A DNA stretch of 8,360 nucleotides. Origin: an uncultured Bacteroidales bacterium. GTDB taxonomy: Bacteria; Bacteroidota; Bacteroidia; Bacteroidales; UBA932. The number at the start of each line of letters is the position of its first letter. Position 1 is the stretch's first letter. The position numbers and the translations under genes are program-made. The stretch is from NCBI GenBank assembly GCA_947305045.1, contig CAMZCW010000095.1:1-8360 (forward strand), written 5' to 3'. The notes under the pieces were generated by a model. It was given only the letters and a program-made list of their open reading frames with translations. It ran no database searches and was not told where the DNA came from. This document shows positions 1-6,635 of the stretch, one piece after another.

Positions 1-710
1 GCATAGATGTTACCCTCCGAGGTGAAGCCACGTTCCAGGCACTTGTTGTAGTACTCAATGGCGCGGTCATAGTTCTTGACAGCCAGGGCGGTGAAGGCGC
101 AGTTATAAGCGGCGTCATCGTTGCGCACCGAGCAGGGAGGGACAGCAGACCAGTCCGCCGCGCCCTTGAACAGGTCGCTGGCCTTGGCCATGTCACCCAG
201 CTGGTAGGCGGTGAAAGCGTCGTTATAATAGTGGTTCACCACTTCCTGCAGCTTGGGATCCACATCCTTGTCCTTGGCACCCAGCTCGAAAGCCTTTGCA
301 TAAGCGGCGGCCGCCTCACCCAGCAGGTCACCGGCGACGGACGGCCTGGTCACTTCCACGATAGCCAGTACGCCGGCCTCGTTGAAGTAAACATTCACAT
401 GGGAAAGCGCGTGTTTCTCATACTTGGCTCCCTGAAGGGTCACGTTGGTAACGGCAGAAGCTTTCTCCTTGTTCATCAGGGTGAAAGTAGCCTTGTCGAT
501 ACCCGTGCTCAGATTGGCAGTGGGATTGGCGTATGCGGCCAGATAGGCCTTGCCCAGATTCATCCAGGTAGCCGGCTTGGCGCCCTTTTTGGCATCCTTG
601 CTGGCTTCCAGAGCCTTATCTACCCCCTTCTGCAGGTCTGCATCGGGCTTTTGTGCATATGCCAGCTGCATGGAGCAAACCAGCGCTAAAGCAAAAAACA
701 GTTTTTTCAT
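1..710 (-). CDS. Secreted tetratricopeptide-repeat (TPR) protein, C-terminus cut by window edge
   Basis: The frame stays open from ATG at 710-708 to the left edge, giving 236 codons without a stop. Residues 1-19 form a signal peptide: a Lys-Lys start, a hydrophobic core and an AYA|Q cleavage-like site, so export to the periplasm or outer envelope is predicted. TPR-like helical repeats lie at about residues 125-145, 159-192 (Ala, Tyr, Gly and Asp at typical spacing) and 200-232 (AVKNYDRAIEYYNKCLERG, a good TPR match). The stretch at about 65-120 looks like beta/alpha sequence outside the repeats. The start lies 20 nt after the gyrA stop on the same strand with no promoter consensus between, so co-transcription with gyrA is inferred; a TPR gene after gyrA is, from memory, a common Bacteroidales arrangement. 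TPRs mediate protein-protein contacts, but the partner is unknown. The protein continues beyond the window, so its full length and any further domain are unseen. Confidence 0.85.
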   Translation of the reverse strand, partial: MKKLFFALALVCSMQLAYAQKPDADLQKGVDKALEASKDAKKGAKPATWMNLGKAYLAAYANPTANLSTGIDKATFTLMNKEKASAVTNVTLQGAKYEKHALSHVNVYFNEAGVLAIVEVTRPSVAGDLLGEAAAAYAKAFELGAKDKDVDPKLQEVVNHYYNDAFTAYQLGDMAKASDLFKGAADWSAVPPCSVRNDDAAYNCAFTALAVKNYDRAIEYYNKCLERGFTSEGNIY

Positions 711-730
711 ACGATAAAATGGTTAATTAG

Positions 731-3310
731 TTATTCATTGTCCGGAGTATCATTCGCAATATCTGTGCCTTCCGGTGCAGGAAGTTCTGTTCCCTCGGCA
801 GCCTGGCTTTCTTCTTCGTCGCTGTGGGCCACTACGGATACGGCTGCAATGGCGTCTTTTTCACGAATATTGATGAGTTTGACCCCCTGTGTAGCACGCC
901 CGGCCACGCGGATGGTGGAAACAGGCATACGGATGGTCATGCCGCTGCGGCAGATAATCATGAGATCATCCTCATCCGTTACGTTCTGGATAGTTACCAG
1001 AGCGCCGGTCTTTTCCGTGATATTCAGGGTTCTCACGCCCTTGGCGCCGCGGGAAGTCTGGCGGTAATCCTGCGGATCCGAGCGCTTGCCGTAGCCGTTT
1101 TCAGAAACGGCCAGTACCTGGCGCTTGGCGGCGTCTTCCGCCTGGGGATCCTGGCAGACAACACCCACCACGTAATCTCCTTCCGCGAGATTGATGCCAC
1201 GCACACCGGTGGAGGTGCGGCCCATGGCACGGGCCTCGGCCTCGTCGAAGCGGACGCAACGGCCTCCGTGGGCGGCAATCATGATGTTGCAGCGGCCGTT
1301 GGTGAGGAGGGCGGCCAGCAACTCGTCGTCCTCGCGGATGTTGATGGCATTCACGCCATTGGTGCGCGGGCGGGAGTAGGCTTCCAGGGAAGTCTTCTTC
1401 ACCACGCCGTTGCGGGTGAACATCATGATGTAGTTGTTGTTGATAAATTCCTCGTCCTTGAGCGTTTTCACATTCAGGTATGCGCGTACGCTGTCATCCG
1501 GGTCTATCATGAGGATGTTCTGGATGGCGCGGCCCTTGGAGGTGCGGTTGCCTTCCGGAATTTCATAGACCTTGAGCCAGTAGCACTTGCCCTTCCGGGT
1601 GAACAGCAGCATGGTGCTGTGGGTATTGGCAATGTAGATGTGCTCGATGAAGTCTTCGTCGCGCGTGGCACTGCCCTTCATGCCCACGCCGCCGCGGTTC
1701 TGGGTGCGGAACTCGGTGAGCGGGGTGCGCTTGATATAGCCCAGGTGACTGATGGTGATGACCTGGTCTTCATCGGCATAGAAGTCCTCCGGGTTGAATT
1801 CGTCCTCCGAGAGGGTGATTTCCGTGCGGCGGGCATCTCCGTAGCGGGCCTTGAGGTCCTGGGTTTCCGCCTTCACCACATTGAACTGTTCCTCAACGGA
1901 AGCGAGGATTTGGTTGCAGCGCTCGATGAACTTCATGAGGTCATCGTATTCTGCCTGCAGTTTTTCACGCTCCAAGCCAACCAGCTGACGCAGGCGCATT
2001 TCCACAATGGCGGCGGCCTGAACATCCGTGAACTGGTAGCGGTCCACCAGCATCTGGCGGGCTTCGTCAATGCTCTTGGCCTCATAGCGGATAATATGAA
2101 CAATTTCATCGATGAGGTCCATCGCCTTGAGGAGGCCTTCCAGGATGTGGGCGCGCTTGAGGGCTTTGTCCAGCTCAAATTTGGTGCGGCGCACGACAAC
2201 CTCGTGGCGGAAGTCCACGAACTCCTTGATGATTTCCTTGAGGCTGAGGGTGCGGGGACGGCCTTTCACCAGCGCCACGTTGTTGAACGAGAAGCTGGAC
2301 TGGAGCGGGCTGTATTTGAACAGCATGTTAAGCACCACGCCGGAGTTGGTTCCCTGCTTGAGACGGATGACCACGCGGGTTTCTCCGCGGGAGCTTTCAT
2401 CGTTGATATAGGAAATGCCCTCTACCTTCTTTTCCTCTGCCAGCTGGGCGATTTTCTCAATCATCTCACGCTTGTTCACCATGTACGGGATTTCCGTCAC
2501 CACAATGGTTTCACGGCCGTGTTCGTCCACTTCGATTTCCGTCTTGGAGCGGATGACCACGCGGCCGCGGCCGGTTTCATAGGCCTCCTTGATGCCGGAA
2601 ACGCCCATCACAATGCCGCCTGTAGGGAAATCCGGACCTTTGATATAGCGCATGAGCTCATCCGTGGTAATTTCCGGATTGTCGATATACGCGCAGATGG
2701 CATCGCAGCACTCCCCGAGGTTGTGGGGCGCCATGTTGGTGGCCATACCTACGGCAATACCCGATGCGCCGTTCAGGAGCAGCAGCGGGGCCTTGGTGGG
2801 CAGGACGGTGGGTTCCTCCAGGGTGTCGTCAAAGTTGAGGGTCATGTCCACGGTGTCCTTGTCCATGTCTCCCAGCACGTCTTCCGCCATTTTCTGGAGT
2901 TTGGCTTCCGTGTAACGCATGGCGGCCGGCGAGTCACCGTCCACCGAGCCAAAGTTGCCCTGGCCCTTTACCATGGGATAACGCTGGTTCCATTCCTGGC
3001 CCAGGCGCACCATGGCGTCATATACGCTGGAGTCTCCGTGGGGGTGGAACTTACCCATGACTTCACCCACGATACGGGCGCTCTTCTTGGTTTGGCCGTT
3101 AAAGCTCAGGCCCATGTTGTCCATGCCGAACAAAACACGGCGCTGGACGGGTTTAAGGCCGTCGCGGGCGTCCGGCAGGGCACGGGAAACAATCACCGAC
3201 ATGGAGTAGTCGATATACGCGGTGCGCATTTCGTGGTCTATCTCCACCTGCTCGATGTAGCCGGTTCCGGGCACCTGCTCCAACTGATTCTTCTCTTCGT
3301 TATTGTCCAT
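731..3310 (-). CDS. gyrA: DNA gyrase subunit A
   Basis: This is the breakage-reunion subunit of the cytoplasmic A2B2 gyrase, which introduces negative supercoils with ATP hydrolysed by GyrB. The 859 residues are of usual length. The catalytic tyrosine is Tyr133 in AAMRYTE, next to Arg132. The winged-helix region around residues 50-100 includes QRRVLFGM and [10 protein letters not shown]. The quinolone-determining residues equivalent to E. coli Ser83 and Asp87 are Ser94 and Asp98, both the unmutated state. The tower and coiled-coil region spans about 360-490, followed by a six-bladed C-terminal DNA-wrapping domain from about 510 to 825. The GyrA box at 537-543 reads QNRGGVG rather than the E. 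coli-like QRRGGKG. A second box-like SRGAKGV lies at 753-759. The tail after 829 is acidic. GyrA rather than ParC is favoured by the complete C-terminal domain. The start is set by the conserved N-terminus and a promoter 36 nt upstream. Confidence 0.98.
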   Translation of the reverse strand: MDNNEEKNQLEQVPGTGYIEQVEIDHEMRTAYIDYSMSVIVSRALPDARDGLKPVQRRVLFGMDNMGLSFNGQTKKSARIVGEVMGKFHPHGDSSVYDAMVRLGQEWNQRYPMVKGQGNFGSVDGDSPAAMRYTEAKLQKMAEDVLGDMDKDTVDMTLNFDDTLEEPTVLPTKAPLLLLNGASGIAVGMATNMAPHNLGECCDAICAYIDNPEITTDELMRYIKGPDFPTGGIVMGVSGIKEAYETGRGRVVIRSKTEIEVDEHGRETIVVTEIPYMVNKREMIEKIAQLAEEKKVEGISYINDESSRGETRVVIRLKQGTNSGVVLNMLFKYSPLQSSFSFNNVALVKGRPRTLSLKEIIKEFVDFRHEVVVRRTKFELDKALKRAHILEGLLKAMDLIDEIVHIIRYEAKSIDEARQMLVDRYQFTDVQAAAIVEMRLRQLVGLEREKLQAEYDDLMKFIERCNQILASVEEQFNVVKAETQDLKARYGDARRTEITLSEDEFNPEDFYADEDQVITISHLGYIKRTPLTEFRTQNRGGVGMKGSATRDEDFIEHIYIANTHSTMLLFTRKGKCYWLKVYEIPEGNRTSKGRAIQNILMIDPDDSVRAYLNVKTLKDEEFINNNYIMMFTRNGVVKKTSLEAYSRPRTNGVNAINIREDDELLAALLTNGRCNIMIAAHGGRCVRFDEAEARAMGRTSTGVRGINLAEGDYVVGVVCQDPQAEDAAKRQVLAVSENGYGKRSDPQDYRQTSRGAKGVRTLNITEKTGALVTIQNVTDEDDLMIICRSGMTIRMPVSTIRVAGRATQGVKLINIREKDAIAAVSVVAHSDEEESQAAEGTELPAPEGTDIANDTPDNE

Positions 3311-3345
3311 TTTATTGAATGATTTTACTTGTCTTTATAAACATA

Positions 3346-3377
3346 CAAAGATAAGCAAAAAAAATGATTCCGTCAAC
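3346..3377 (-). promoter_or_regulatory. gyrA promoter, Bacteroidetes sigma-ABfr type
   Basis: Read on the minus strand, GTTG (3377-3374) is followed by 20 nt and then TATCTTTG (3353-3346), an exact match to the TAnnTTTG -7 element of Bacteroidetes housekeeping promoters. Transcription would begin near 3340, giving a leader of about 30 nt before the gyrA ATG. The leader is A/T-rich and has no strong Shine-Dalgarno sequence, as is usual in this phylum. The promoter lets gyrA, and probably the TPR gene after it, be transcribed independently of miaA. The assignment is by consensus only. Confidence 0.75.
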
Positions 3378-3400
3378 CCTAAAACGGGCTTATTTTGACG
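3357..3400 (-). terminator. Possible weak terminator or inverted repeat after miaA
   Basis: On the minus strand CGTCAA (3400-3395, the last codons of miaA) can pair with TTGACG (3376-3371). An inner CCC (3388-3386) pairs with GGG (3379-3377), leaving a 6-nt bulge on the 5' arm. A run of eight T follows at 3364-3357, but six bases separate it from the stem, so this is not a textbook intrinsic terminator. The 3' arm overlaps the -33 element of the gyrA promoter, so the repeat could instead be an operator, or chance. Confidence 0.3.
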
Positions 3401-4259
3401 ATACGTCCACCCAGCGGATATCACTGTCCCGGCGCCACCAGGTAAGCTGGCGCTTGGCGTAATGACGGGTGCTGGCCTGGATGTGCCGGACGGTGGTTTC
3501 CAGATCATATTTTCCGTCGAAGTACTCGAAGAATTCCCGGTAGCCTACAGTTTGCAGGGCAGGCAGGTCCCGGTGCGGCAGCATAGCGCGGGCCTCCCCT
3601 TCCAGACCGTCCGCCACCATCTGCTCCACCCGGGCATTGATACGCTCATACAGCTGCTCCCGGGGCCGCTCCAGGCCGGTTTTCACAATGGTGAAGTCCC
3701 GCTGCTTGAAACTGCGCGTCTTGAAGGAGGAAAACGGCTGGCCGGTATACATGCTCACCTCCAGGGCACGCACGACGCGCTGCCCGTTGTTCATGTCCAG
3801 TTCCTCATAGGAAACGGGATCCAGCTCCTTTAACTGCTGGGCCAGTACCTCCACGCCTTCTGTCTGCAGACAGTCCATCAAATGCCGGCGCAGTTGCAGG
3901 GGCACTTCCGGAAAATCGTCCAGCCCATAACAAAATGCGTCGATGTACAACATGGAACCGCCGCACATCACCAGGTGCTCGTGGCCTTCCGCAAACAGGC
4001 GGTTCACCAGTTCCAGCGCCTCCATTTCATAGATGCCTGCGGTATAGCTGCGCGTAATGGGCACCGTGCCGATAAAATAATGCTGCACCGCCGCCAATTC
4101 CTCTTTCGAGGGCGCAGCAGTGCCGATAGTAAGTCCCTGGAAAATTTGGCGGGAATCGCAGGAAATCACGGGAGAACCCACCTCAAGGGCGCGCGCAATG
4201 GCATAGCCGGTTTTGCCGACAGCGGTGGGGCCCAGTATAATCTCCAGCGTATGGGGCAT
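3390..4259 (-). CDS. miaA: tRNA dimethylallyltransferase (MiaA)
   Basis: MiaA transfers the dimethylallyl group from dimethylallyl pyrophosphate to N6 of adenine 37 in tRNAs reading codons that begin with U, in the cytoplasm. The first step of ms2i6A formation supports reading-frame maintenance. The 289 residues are slightly shorter than the common 300-315. Visible motifs are the P-loop GPTAVGKT at 10-17, DSRQIF at 35-40 (catalytic Asp35 and substrate-binding region), the GGSMLYIDA segment at 100-108 (GGTGLY in many other phyla; the GGS form fits Bacteroidetes), NNGQRVVRALEV at 157-168 and the C-terminal YAKRQLTWWRR at 267-277. The ATG lies just before the P-loop strand, so the start is firm. 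It begins 2 nt after the stop of the upstream pRiA4b-like gene, so co-transcription and probable translational coupling are inferred. Confidence 0.96.
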   Translation of the reverse strand: MPHTLEIILGPTAVGKTGYAIARALEVGSPVISCDSRQIFQGLTIGTAAPSKEELAAVQHYFIGTVPITRSYTAGIYEMEALELVNRLFAEGHEHLVMCGGSMLYIDAFCYGLDDFPEVPLQLRRHLMDCLQTEGVEVLAQQLKELDPVSYEELDMNNGQRVVRALEVSMYTGQPFSSFKTRSFKQRDFTIVKTGLERPREQLYERINARVEQMVADGLEGEARAMLPHRDLPALQTVGYREFFEYFDGKYDLETTVRHIQASTRHYAKRQLTWWRRDSDIRWVDVSSK

Positions 4260-4261
4260 CT

Positions 4262-4804
4262 CTATTCTTCGCCCTCGTCAAAGATTTCCTTGCCGTCTTC
4301 GTCTTCTTCCTCTTCTTCGTCGTCGAAGTCTTCGTCATCCAGGTCATCGTCTTCTTCTCCGGGAAGATGACGCTGGCGGTCCGGAAGGTCCTCGAAGGCC
4401 ACGTAGCCGTTCTCGAACTCGATGGGATTGGGGCCTTTGCTCTCCGCCAGCTGCGGGAAATCCGGCTGGACGGCGATGCCCTCCACCTCTCCTTCGATAG
4501 TGATGTTCACACTCTTGCGATTGGTGACATCATAAAAATACACAAAGTCCGTAGCGCCGGCCTTGATGGCCTTTTCCAGAGAGGTCTGATCCACGGTTCC
4601 GGAGCCCAGGTCGAACAGGCCGTAACGACCCACCACGGAGCCGGTTACATCCAACGCCTTGAACATGATGATGGCGTCCTGGGGAAACTCAAGATCGGCC
4701 CGGAGCTGCTTATGAAGGGTGTACAGCGTGGTGGCGCCGTGCACATTATATACTCTGAAAAAACCCTTGATGCCCGAGAGGGTCACTCGCAGTTTGAATA
4801 CCAT
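4262..4804 (-). CDS. Plasmid pRiA4b ORF-3-like (IS1096 TnpR-like) family protein with acidic tail
   Basis: This is a 180-residue protein of unknown function. The N-terminal 110 residues fit the pRiA4b ORF-3 family pattern: an initial KLRVTLSGI strand, FRVYNV at 16-21 (in place of IWRR.V), TTLYTLHKQL at 25-34, and a late FVYFYDVTNRKSVNITIEGE at 87-106 in place of the family's F.Y.YDFGD.W.H.I.(V)E. The usual GD.W signature is degenerate. Residues 150-180 contain 24 acidic residues out of 31, encoded by a GAA/GAC-rich triplet tract. A longer in-frame start exists at 4957, but the extra 51 residues would cover the divergent promoters and the start of the neighbouring gene. The start at 4804 places the TATATTTG element 28 nt upstream and begins with family-like sequence. 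Despite the family name there is no sign of an insertion element. It heads an operon with miaA. The family call rests on pattern recall, not a search. Confidence 0.7.
   Translation of the reverse strand: MVFKLRVTLSGIKGFFRVYNVHGATTLYTLHKQLRADLEFPQDAIIMFKALDVTGSVVGRYGLFDLGSGTVDQTSLEKAIKAGATDFVYFYDVTNRKSVNITIEGEVEGIAVQPDFPQLAESKGPNPIEFENGYVAFEDLPDRQRHLPGEEDDDLDDEDFDDEEEEEDEDGKEIFDEGEE
4295..4360 (-). repeat. Low-complexity acidic-codon triplet tract
   Basis: This is an imperfect triplet tract (TCT/TCG/TCC on the plus strand, GAA/GAC/GAG/GAT on the minus strand) inside the 3' end of the pRiA4b-like gene. It encodes the poly-Asp/Glu tail. Length changes by slippage would stay in frame and vary only the tail. 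Confidence 0.6.
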
Positions 4805-4832
4805 ACTCTTAACGCTTCTTTTTTCGGCAACA

Positions 4833-4866
4833 CAAATATACGGCTTTTTTCCCGTTCCGTTGCAAA
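4833..4866 (-). promoter_or_regulatory. Promoter of the pRiA4b-like gene and miaA operon
   Basis: On the minus strand TTTG (4866-4863) is followed by 22 nt and TATATTTG (4840-4833), an exact TAnnTTTG -7 element. Transcription would start near 4827, giving a leader of roughly 22 nt before the ATG at 4804. The spacer is at the long end of the range described for this promoter class. The -33 element abuts that of the divergent YigZ-family promoter. Confidence 0.65.
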
Positions 4867-4890
4867 TTATTGTAAAAATCACTACATTCG
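4859..4890 (+). promoter_or_regulatory. Promoter of the YigZ-family gene, possibly leaderless
   Basis: GTTG (4859-4862) is followed by 20 nt and TACATTCG (4883-4890), one mismatch from TAnnTTTG. The spacing is the same as in the gyrA promoter. The ATG begins at 4896, only 5 nt after the -7 element, so the transcript would start at or within a few bases of the start codon. There is no room for a Shine-Dalgarno sequence. Confidence 0.5.
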
Positions 4891-4895
4891 TGTCG

Positions 4896-5495
4896 ATGGA
4901 AGCATTTGACGCATATCGTTCCCTGGCGGCGCCGTCGGAAGGCCTTTTCAAGGACAACGGCTCCCGCTTTATCGCCCTGGCCTACCCCGTAGAGACGGAG
5001 GAGGAGGTGAAATCCATCGTCGCTTCCCTCAGAAAGGAATACCACGACGCCCGGCATCACTGCTACGCTTACAGACTGGGCTATCAGGGAGATGTCTTCC
5101 GCGCCAGCGACGACGGAGAACCCGCAGGCAGCGCCGGGCGGCCCATTCTGGGCCAGATAGACTCCGCCGGCCTGAGCGACGTCCTGGTGGTAGTGGTGCG
5201 CTATTTCGGCGGCATCAAACTGGGCATTCCGGGGCTCATCCGGGCCTACAAAACCTCCACGGCCGATGCCATCGGGAGCGGACAAATCGTCACCAAAATT
5301 GCCGGCAAAAACTTCAAGGTCCATTTTGAATACCTGGCCATGAATGCCGTCATGAAGGTGCTCAAGGACATGGACATCCAGCCGCGGGCGCAGGACTTTG
5401 GGGAAAGTTGCACGCTGGAAGTGCGGGTGCGGCTGTCCGCCGTGGCGGATTTTAAAAACCGCGTGGAAAATTACGCAAAATTGGAAGAAATATAG
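4896..5495 (+). CDS. yigZ: YigZ / IMPACT family protein (UPF0029 plus DUF1949 domains)
   Basis: The 199-residue length matches the roughly 205 residues usual for YigZ. The UPF0029 (IMPACT N-terminal) domain covers about residues 15-125, with SRFIALAYPV at 23-32, HHCYAYRLG at 54-62, the signature SDDGEPAGSAGRPIL at 71-85 and VVVVRYFGGIKLG at 98-110. The remaining 70 residues fit the ferredoxin-like DUF1949 domain. Eukaryotic IMPACT proteins regulate GCN2 and translation; bacterial members are cytoplasmic and of uncertain function, with a nucleic-acid or ribosome role suggested from structure. The frame is open back to 4719, but the start at 4896 gives the family-typical N-terminus and agrees with the predicted promoter; the upstream 59 codons would run through the divergent promoter region and into the neighbouring gene. 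It is separated from serC by 63 nt and may be transcribed separately or read into the serine operon. Confidence 0.93.
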   Translation: MEAFDAYRSLAAPSEGLFKDNGSRFIALAYPVETEEEVKSIVASLRKEYHDARHHCYAYRLGYQGDVFRASDDGEPAGSAGRPILGQIDSAGLSDVLVVVVRYFGGIKLGIPGLIRAYKTSTADAIGSGQIVTKIAGKNFKVHFEYLAMNAVMKVLKDMDIQPRAQDFGESCTLEVRVRLSAVADFKNRVENYAKLEEI

Positions 5496-5558
5496 GTTTT
5501 GTCAATAAAAAATCTTAACTTGCAAGACCATAATTAATACACTTTATTTTAACACATC
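5496..5558 (+). promoter_or_regulatory. A/T-rich serC leader, probable weak promoter
   Basis: This 63-nt gap is only about a quarter G+C, far lower than the genes on either side. The best promoter candidate is TTG at 5520-5522, 22 nt before TATTTTAA at 5545-5552, which matches TAnnTTTG poorly at its end. No intrinsic terminator hairpin for the YigZ-family gene is visible; the only palindrome is CTTGCAAG at 5519-5526. Whether serC has its own promoter or is reached by read-through cannot be settled here. Confidence 0.3.
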
Positions 5559-6635
5559 ATGTCTAAAAAAGTTCATGTTTTCAATGCCGGCCCCTGCCTG
5601 TTGCCGCAGGTTGCCATCGACCATACCATCGAGGCCTTAAAAGACTTCAGCGGTACCGGAGTATCCCTGCTGTCCATCAGCCACCGCACCAAGGAGTGGG
5701 ATGCCGTAATGGACGAGTGCCGCGCCCTGTGGAAGGAACTCCTCCATATTCCGGACACGCACGAGGTCGTGTTTCTGGGCGGCGGCGCATCGCTGCAGTT
5801 CCTGTACGTGGCCATGAATTACCTGGAGAAGAAAGCGGCCTACCTGGACACCGGCGTATGGGCCCACAAGGCCCTCGTAGAGGCCCAGGGCATTGGCGAG
5901 GCCTATGCCATCGCCTGCTCCAAGGACAAGAACTATTCCTATATTCCCAAGGGCTTCGAGATCCCCGCAGACCTGGACTACCTGCACATCACCACCAACA
6001 ACACCATTTACGGCACGGAAATCAAGGAGGATATGGACTGCCCCTGCCCGCTCATTGCCGATATGTCCTCGGACATCATGTCCCGCCCGGTAGACGTGAG
6101 CAAGTATGACCTTATCTATGGCGGCGCCCAGAAGAACGTGGGCCCGGCCGGCGTTATCTTCGCCATTATCCGCAAGGAGTCCCTGGGCCGCGTAACGCGC
6201 CACCTGCCCACCATGCTCAACTACCAGACCCACATTGACAAACTTTCCATGTTCAATACCCCGCCTGTGTTCGCCATCTATGTGATGAACGAGACCCTCA
6301 AGTGGATCAAGAGCGTGGGCGGCGTAGAGGCCATCCAGAAAATCAATGAGAAAAAGGCCCAGTTGCTGTACGACGAAATTGACCGCAACTCCCTGTTCAC
6401 CGGCACCGCCGCCAAGGAGGACCGTTCCCTCATGAACGTATGTTTTGTCATGGCTCCCGGCAAGGAAGAGCTCCAGGACGAATTCTTCGCCTTTGCCAAA
6501 GAGCGCGGCATGATTGGCATCAAGGGTCACCGCAGCGTAGGCGGTTTCCGCGCTTCCCTGTACAATGCCTGTCCCATCGAGAGTGTCCAGGCCCTGGTAG
6601 ATTGCATGAAAGAATTTGAAGCCCTGAAAAAATAA
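5559..6635 (+). CDS. serC: Phosphoserine aminotransferase (SerC)
   Basis: SerC is a cytoplasmic PLP enzyme of aminotransferase class V. It converts 3-phosphohydroxypyruvate and glutamate to O-phospho-L-serine and 2-oxoglutarate, the second step of serine synthesis, and it also acts on the related vitamin B6 intermediate in some bacteria. The 358 residues match the usual length of about 360. The PLP-binding lysine is Lys192 in [11 protein letters not shown]. Other expected residues are NAGP at 9-12, SHR at 41-43 (phosphate-binding), GGGAS at 74-78, Trp101 stacking on PLP, ADMSSD at 167-172 with Asp168 contacting the pyridine nitrogen, and [15 protein letters not shown] at 323-337 with His324, Arg325 and Arg331 for substrate phosphate and carboxylate. 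No key residue is missing. Its TAA overlaps the serA ATG by one base, so tight translational coupling is expected. Confidence 0.98.
   Translation: MSKKVHVFNAGPCLLPQVAIDHTIEALKDFSGTGVSLLSISHRTKEWDAVMDECRALWKELLHIPDTHEVVFLGGGASLQFLYVAMNYLEKKAAYLDTGVWAHKALVEAQGIGEAYAIACSKDKNYSYIPKGFEIPADLDYLHITTNNTIYGTEIKEDMDCPCPLIADMSSDIMSRPVDVSKYDLIYGGAQKNVGPAGVIFAIIRKESLGRVTRHLPTMLNYQTHIDKLSMFNTPPVFAIYVMNETLKWIKSVGGVEAIQKINEKKAQLLYDEIDRNSLFTGTAAKEDRSLMNVCFVMAPGKEELQDEFFAFAKERGMIGIKGHRSVGGFRASLYNACPIESVQALVDCMKEFEALKK

Noticed and set aside
231..689. Plus-strand 152-codon frame opposite the TPR gene
   Set aside because: It is in codon register with the minus-strand TPR gene, whose signal peptide and repeats mark it as the real coding strand.
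3000..3070. Possible quinolone-resistance substitutions in GyrA
   Set aside because: The positions equivalent to E. coli Ser83 and Asp87 are Ser94 and Asp98, the unmutated residues.
824..3322. An 832-codon open frame on the plus strand opposite gyrA
   Set aside because: Its codons are exact reverse complements of gyrA codons, so a stop could arise only from gyrA codons TTA, CTA or TCA, which this GC-rich gene avoids. The product has a biased His/Val/Gly/Ala composition and matches no family. It is a codon-bias artefact.
4262..4804. Insertion sequence or resolvase, suggested by the IS1096 TnpR-like family name
   Set aside because: No terminal inverted repeats, target-site duplication, transposase or resolvase catalytic motif is visible; the name is historical.
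4719..4895. N-terminal extension of the YigZ-family protein by 59 residues
   Set aside because: It overlaps the neighbouring gene and the promoter region, and the family-typical N-terminus begins at the ATG at 4896.
4367..4909. Plus-strand 180-codon frame opposite the pRiA4b-like gene
   Set aside because: It is in register with the minus-strand gene and runs across both divergent promoters.
4805..4957. N-terminal extension of the pRiA4b-like protein by 51 residues
   Set aside because: It would include the TATATTTG promoter element and the start of the divergent gene; the family-like sequence begins at the ATG at 4804.
5637..6530. Long minus-strand frame opposite serC
   Set aside because: It is in codon-for-codon register with serC and is open for the same reason as the gyrA shadow; no family features were seen.
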